In this document: positions 11,862 through 14,883 of the stretch, piece after piece
Layout of the letters: each line of letters starts with the position of its first letter
Position numbering within the stretch: position 1 is the first letter of the stretch
Source of the DNA: Ruminococcus flavefaciens
Lineage (GTDB): Bacteria; Bacillota; Clostridia; Oscillospirales; Ruminococcaceae
Assembly (NCBI GenBank): GCA_004554385.1
Contig: SFMO01000066.1
Location: 1-14,883 of the forward strand
Reading direction: 5' to 3'
Length of the DNA: 14,883 bases
The notes under the pieces: generated by a model
The model's input: only the letters and a program-made list of their open reading frames with translations
Databases searched by the model: none
What the model was told of the DNA's origin: nothing
Made by a program: the position numbers and the translations under genes

Positions 11862-13388
11862 TTATACAGGCAGCGTGAACATAAACGATGTTCCTTTGCC
11901 CACTTCACTTTCTGCCCATATCTTACCGCCGTGGGACTCGATTATGAACTTGCATATATAAAGACCAAGTCCAGTGCCTGTTTCGGAGTGTTTACCCTTG
12001 TAGTATCGATCCCAGATATGAGGCATATCCTCTGCGGAGATACCGCTTCCTGTATCCTTTACGGTTACTTTTATGAAGTTTCCTTCCTCCTCTGCTTTGA
12101 TAAGTATAGTACCGTTTTTGGTATGCTTTAAGGCATTGGAGACAAGATTTACGAAAACACGCTGTAATCTTGAACTGTCAGCATTTACTTTTGGCAATTC
12201 AAGAGGGATACGAATTGCGAGCCTGTTGTTGTTCTTATTGAGCACGGCAAAATAGGTCTCAACTGTTTCGCGCACAAGGCTGTCTATATCGCAGGGAGCA
12301 GGCTCCAGAACCATTCGTCCTTCCTCGATTCGGGTAGCGTCCAGTATCTGCGTTACCATAAGAGCCATACGGTTGGCTTCCGAGGAGATACGTTTCAGCT
12401 TTTCTTGTACGGCAGCCGTATCGCCGCCGTTTGCAAGCTCCATTTCCGCATTCTGAGCATATCCCGACATAGTCGCAAGAGGAGTTTTTAGCTCGTGTGA
12501 AGCGTCTGATAGGAAAGTGGTCTTCATCTCGTTTACCTTTACCAGCATATCATGCTCAGTAACGATAGGATCTGACAGTTTTTTTGAGAGAATGACCGAA
12601 ATCACGATAAACAATATCAGCACTCCCGAAATAACCGCGACCATGATATATATTGACCTCTGGAAAAGATCATTCATTTCACCTAACAGAGAGTCAGTCT
12701 GCTCAGCTGCGATCTCATTGATAAGGTCTTTATAATGATTCTGGTCGAACAGAATTATACCGTAACATATATCATCATATCCAACATTGTGATTTATCAG
12801 ATGATCCCATGCGCAGATAAATCCCTGACCTTCCAGAGTATATATTCCTGTGCTTATCTCGGTATATTGTTCAATGTTTCTCTGAAGTGTATTTCCCATA
12901 CCGTAAAAGGAAGGATTTCTTGCATATTCTTTATCCAGTGCTTCGACGGCTTGCTGGATCATACGGTCACACTCAGGCTCGGAAGGTATACTGTGAAATT
13001 CACCGTTAGAATAAGTAAAACCAATAACATTATTAAACTCATGTGAAGTATCTATTTCAAAAAAATCAATCATATGCGTTTTAAGAACAAGCTCCTGATC
13101 TATATCAGGTATATCCTGCAAAGAGCCGAGTACTGTACATATGTTGGTTCCGAAGCTTTCGAGAGATGACTGCAAATTTCCAAGCGTGACCTGATAGAAG
13201 CCATGAGCGGTAGTATCAACGGTATTGCTTGCAATCTTAGATGTATGTGAAACAACTATATTAGTCGAGCGCTTATATACAAGATTAAAGACAGAAACAA
13301 ATATTATCATTATAGTAATAAAACATATTAACAGAACACTAAGAAGCCTTCTCCGTAAAGCGCGGCTTTTGGAAATTTCTTTTTTCAT
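11862..13388 (-). CDS. two-component sensor histidine kinase
   Basis: 508 aa membrane kinase. TM1 is at about 14-37, then an extracytoplasmic sensor region of about 205 residues without a domain I recognise, and TM2 at about 246-267 (IYIMVAVISGVLILFIVISV). HisKA domain: FLSDASHELKTPLATMSGYA with phospho-acceptor His298. HATPase_c: N box NLVSNALKHTKNG (414-426), G1 DTGSGI (445-450), HIWDRYYKG as the F-box region, and G2 GTGLGL (471-476). No obvious PAS or HAMP consensus between TM2 and HisKA. ATG at 13388 follows AAAGGAG. It is transcribed divergently from the response regulator, 93 bp away; the two are presumably partners. The stimulus is unknown; a link to the cell envelope is inferred from the lipoprotein next to the regulator. 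Confidence 0.95.
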   Translation of the reverse strand: MKKEISKSRALRRRLLSVLLICFITIMIIFVSVFNLVYKRSTNIVVSHTSKIASNTVDTTAHGFYQVTLGNLQSSLESFGTNICTVLGSLQDIPDIDQELVLKTHMIDFFEIDTSHEFNNVIGFTYSNGEFHSIPSEPECDRMIQQAVEALDKEYARNPSFYGMGNTLQRNIEQYTEISTGIYTLEGQGFICAWDHLINHNVGYDDICYGIILFDQNHYKDLINEIAAEQTDSLLGEMNDLFQRSIYIMVAVISGVLILFIVISVILSKKLSDPIVTEHDMLVKVNEMKTTFLSDASHELKTPLATMSGYAQNAEMELANGGDTAAVQEKLKRISSEANRMALMVTQILDATRIEEGRMVLEPAPCDIDSLVRETVETYFAVLNKNNNRLAIRIPLELPKVNADSSRLQRVFVNLVSNALKHTKNGTILIKAEEEGNFIKVTVKDTGSGISAEDMPHIWDRYYKGKHSETGTGLGLYICKFIIESHGGKIWAESEVGKGTSFMFTLPV

Positions 13389-13416
13389 TTTATCACTCCT
13401 TTATGTTGTTGAATAC

Positions 13417-13445
13417 ATTATACCATATTTTTTTCATTAAGTGAA
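13417..13445 (-). promoter_or_regulatory. promoter of the histidine kinase
   Basis: Minus strand TTCACT (13445-13440), 17 bp, TATAAT (13422-13417). The -35 is weak and the palindrome at 13450-13465 lies just upstream, which suits activation by a response regulator. Confidence 0.6.
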
Positions 13446-13449
13446 CAGA

Positions 13450-13465
13450 ATTACGAAATTGTAAT
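13450..13465. promoter_or_regulatory. candidate response-regulator operator 1
   Basis: Palindrome ATTAC-GAAATT-GTAAT between the divergent kinase and regulator genes. It lies 27 bp from the kinase -10 box and 16 bp before the regulator ATG. The same ATTAC-N6-GTAAT occurs at 14181-14196 before the lipoprotein gene. Confidence 0.5.
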
Positions 13466-13481
13466 CACAGGGGGATTCATT

Positions 13482-14168
13482 ATGCCACACATATTATTAG
13501 TAGAAGACGATTCAGACATCATGCGTATCAACAGAACATTCCTTGAAACCGAGGGCTATGCCGTACACTGTGCGGATTCGGTACAGACTGCTACATTTAT
13601 GCTTGAAGAGTGCGTTCCCGACCTTGTACTTCTTGACGTTATGCTCCCTGACGGCGATGGTATGGACTTCTGCAAGATACTGCGGCAGAAAACACAGGCT
13701 CCCGTGATATTCCTTACAGCCCGTGACGAGAACGACAGCGTTATTATGGGCTTCCGCAGCGGCGGCGACGACTATATAACAAAGCCATACGACCTGAACG
13801 TATTAAAGGCGCGTATAGAAGCACAGCTCCGCCGCAATGTAAAGCAGTCTCCTCAGCACCCGAAGATAGAGCTGCCCGAACTTACAGTTGATCTTTTTGC
13901 GGGAACAGCCACACTTGATGGAAATGAATACTCATTGCCTCAGCGTGAACTTCAGATACTCTATATGCTTGCCTCGCAGACAGGCTCGCGTATAAGCTAT
14001 CATGATATATACAAGACTATATACGGCTGCGACGTGGAGGACAGCAAAAATACTATAAGAGTCAATATTTCCCGTCTGAAAAAGCATTTGAATATGGATG
14101 ATATGAGTACATATGAGATAGCTGCCACATCGGAGGGCGAGTACGTTCTCAGACGTGTCATATTCTAA
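13482..14168 (+). CDS. OmpR/VanR-type response regulator
   Basis: 228 aa DNA-binding response regulator. Receiver domain (1-118) has the acidic pocket EDD (8-10), phospho-acceptor Asp52 in LLDVMLPDGDG, Thr79 in FLTA and Lys101 in TKPYD. A winged-helix Trans_reg_C domain follows (about 128-226), with LPQRELQILYMLASQTG and the recognition region SKNTIRVNISRLKKHL. All catalytic residues are present. It is likely phosphorylated by the divergent kinase and probably binds the palindrome in the shared promoter region. The start ATG has a GGGGG-containing RBS (CAGGGGG). Confidence 0.95.
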   Translation: MPHILLVEDDSDIMRINRTFLETEGYAVHCADSVQTATFMLEECVPDLVLLDVMLPDGDGMDFCKILRQKTQAPVIFLTARDENDSVIMGFRSGGDDYITKPYDLNVLKARIEAQLRRNVKQSPQHPKIELPELTVDLFAGTATLDGNEYSLPQRELQILYMLASQTGSRISYHDIYKTIYGCDVEDSKNTIRVNISRLKKHLNMDDMSTYEIAATSEGEYVLRRVIF

Positions 14169-14180
14169 AATTGTTTTCAG

Positions 14181-14196
14181 ATTACAAATCTGTAAT
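14181..14196. promoter_or_regulatory. candidate response-regulator operator 2
   Basis: ATTAC-AAATCT-GTAAT, the same palindrome and spacing as at 13450-13465. It ends 28 bp before the TATAAT of the lipoprotein promoter, nearly the same geometry as at the kinase promoter (27 bp). No recognisable -35 box follows, which suits an activator-dependent promoter. Confidence 0.5.
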
Positions 14197-14206
14197 TTTG
14201 CAACAT

Positions 14207-14261
14207 GGTCTCTGTTTGCAATGCTATAATGGCATTGTCGGCAGAGACCTTAATATTTTTG
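14207..14261 (+). terminator. terminator after the response regulator, with a promoter in its loop
   Basis: GGTCTCTG (14207-14214) pairs perfectly with CAGAGACC (14242-14249), and CAATGC (14219-14224) with GCATTG (14232-14237) inside. TTAATATTTTT follows. The inner loop contains TATAAT. Confidence 0.6.
14225..14230 (+). promoter_or_regulatory. -10 box of the lipoprotein gene
   Basis: TATAAT with start expected near 14237, 40 nt before the ATG. There is no good -35 at 16-18 bp; operator 2 lies upstream instead. A transcript from here would contain only the 3' half of the terminator hairpin and so would escape it. Confidence 0.5.
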
Positions 14262-14276
14262 AAAAGGAGAATAATT

Positions 14277-14883
14277 ATGAAAAAGACTTTTATTATCATT
14301 GCAATGGCAGGCATACTTACAGCAATAACAGGCTGCGGAAAAACAGACAGCGGTATAACCTCTGATAACAACAAAACTACAACAAAGGCTATAGTAACAA
14401 CCACAGCAGTTACTACTGCTGAAAACACATCAACTACTTCTGCAAAAGTTGACAATAAAAAAACTGAAAGCAGCGATACCAGCACAACAGCTGCAAAGGC
14501 AGCAGAAAAGTCAAAGGATACCGCCAAAACTGAAACATCTGCTAATGATGCAGCAATCAGTAATTTCGAACTGAAAGAGGAAGACCGTTTATTCGGCGCA
14601 TATGTTGATACTCAGGGGGACGGTCTTAATCTGAGAAACGAGCCATTCCCCACAGCAGATATAATCGCCACTATACCCGACAAAACTCAGATTGATATTT
14701 ACTCATGCGGAAAAGCAGGCTGGTACTGTACAAGCTATAACGGCAAATCGGGGTATGTAAGTGCAGACTATGTCAAGGAGATACAAGATTATGAGCCGCA
14801 GGAGAATACACAGAAATTAATAACTGACATCAGCGAGCTTGTCGGACAGTGGAAGTATCAAATAGCTTCTGAAGGTATGAATA
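14277..14883 (+). CDS. lipoprotein with Thr/Ser-rich linker and SH3 domain (partial, runs off the window)
   Basis: At least 202 aa, open to the window edge. N-terminal signal MKKTFIIIAMAGILTAITGC is a lipobox with Cys20 as the lipidated residue, so the protein should be anchored outside the cell membrane. Residues 25-100 form a Thr/Ser/Ala/Lys-rich spacer. A bacterial SH3 (SH3_3) domain spans about 107-168: GLNLRNEP, then GWYCTSYNGKSGYVSADYVK; such domains often bind peptidoglycan. After it, ITDISELVGQWKYQIA starts a further domain that I cannot name from this fragment. AAAAGGAG (14262-14270) is the RBS. Its position behind the regulator, and the shared operator, suggest that it belongs to the two-component response. 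Confidence 0.88.
   Translation, partial: MKKTFIIIAMAGILTAITGCGKTDSGITSDNNKTTTKAIVTTTAVTTAENTSTTSAKVDNKKTESSDTSTTAAKAAEKSKDTAKTETSANDAAISNFELKEEDRLFGAYVDTQGDGLNLRNEPFPTADIIATIPDKTQIDIYSCGKAGWYCTSYNGKSGYVSADYVKEIQDYEPQENTQKLITDISELVGQWKYQIASEGMN

Noticed and set aside
1..14883. CRISPR arrays, rRNA genes, IS elements
   Set aside because: No regularly spaced repeats, no rRNA sequence and no transposase of the DDE type was seen.

Overview
The window looks like Ruminococcus or a close relative (Firmicutes, Clostridia). Reasons: a BspA-type leucine-rich-repeat surface protein with a Thr-rich linker and a C-terminal dockerin, a lipoprotein with a similar Thr/Ser-rich linker, strong AAGGAGG-type ribosome binding sites, textbook TTGACA-17-TATAAT promoters, and a relic of an LL-diaminopimelate aminotransferase gene. 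Genus is inference; no 16S or other marker is present.

Region 1 (1-4148): the end of an unseen + strand unit (34-nt tandem repeat, then an intrinsic terminator), a large minus-strand secreted LRR protein with its own promoter, and a minus-strand dapL pseudogene that keeps promoter and RBS but has lost about three quarters of the gene and carries two in-frame stops.

Region 2 (about 4149-11177): an integrative mobilizable element, all genes on +. Order: a zinc-finger protein of unknown role; a strong promoter followed by about 970 bases of non-coding, highly structured leader; a RepA-like RecA-fold ATPase; an origin-of-transfer-like region with short repeats; MobC; a MobA/VirD2-type relaxase with a second membrane-anchored coiled-coil gene overprinted in another frame; a 65-aa conserved-looking small protein; and a large serine recombinase. 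Relaxase, MobC and oriT would give mobilization by a helper conjugation system; the recombinase would excise and integrate the element. No coupling protein or type IV secretion genes are visible, so it is mobilizable rather than self-transmissible. The exact ends cannot be fixed, because large serine recombinases leave only very short duplications.

Region 3 (11184-11538): a minus-strand tRNA-Leu(CAG) unit with a strong promoter. The transcript would hold two diverged copies of a hairpin-plus-H-type-pseudoknot RNA. The first is followed by only the 5' half of the tRNA, the second by the intact tRNA. The two copies differ by compensating changes, and the differences are G-U pairs only on the minus strand. 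This is the least explained structure in the window.

Region 4 (11573-14883): a strong terminator, then a divergent two-component pair (histidine kinase on -, OmpR-type regulator on +) and a Thr/Ser-rich lipoprotein with an SH3 domain that runs off the end. The same palindrome ATTAC-N6-GTAAT lies 27-28 bp upstream of the -10 box of both the kinase and the lipoprotein promoter, suggesting that the regulator controls its own kinase and the lipoprotein, probably in an envelope-related response.
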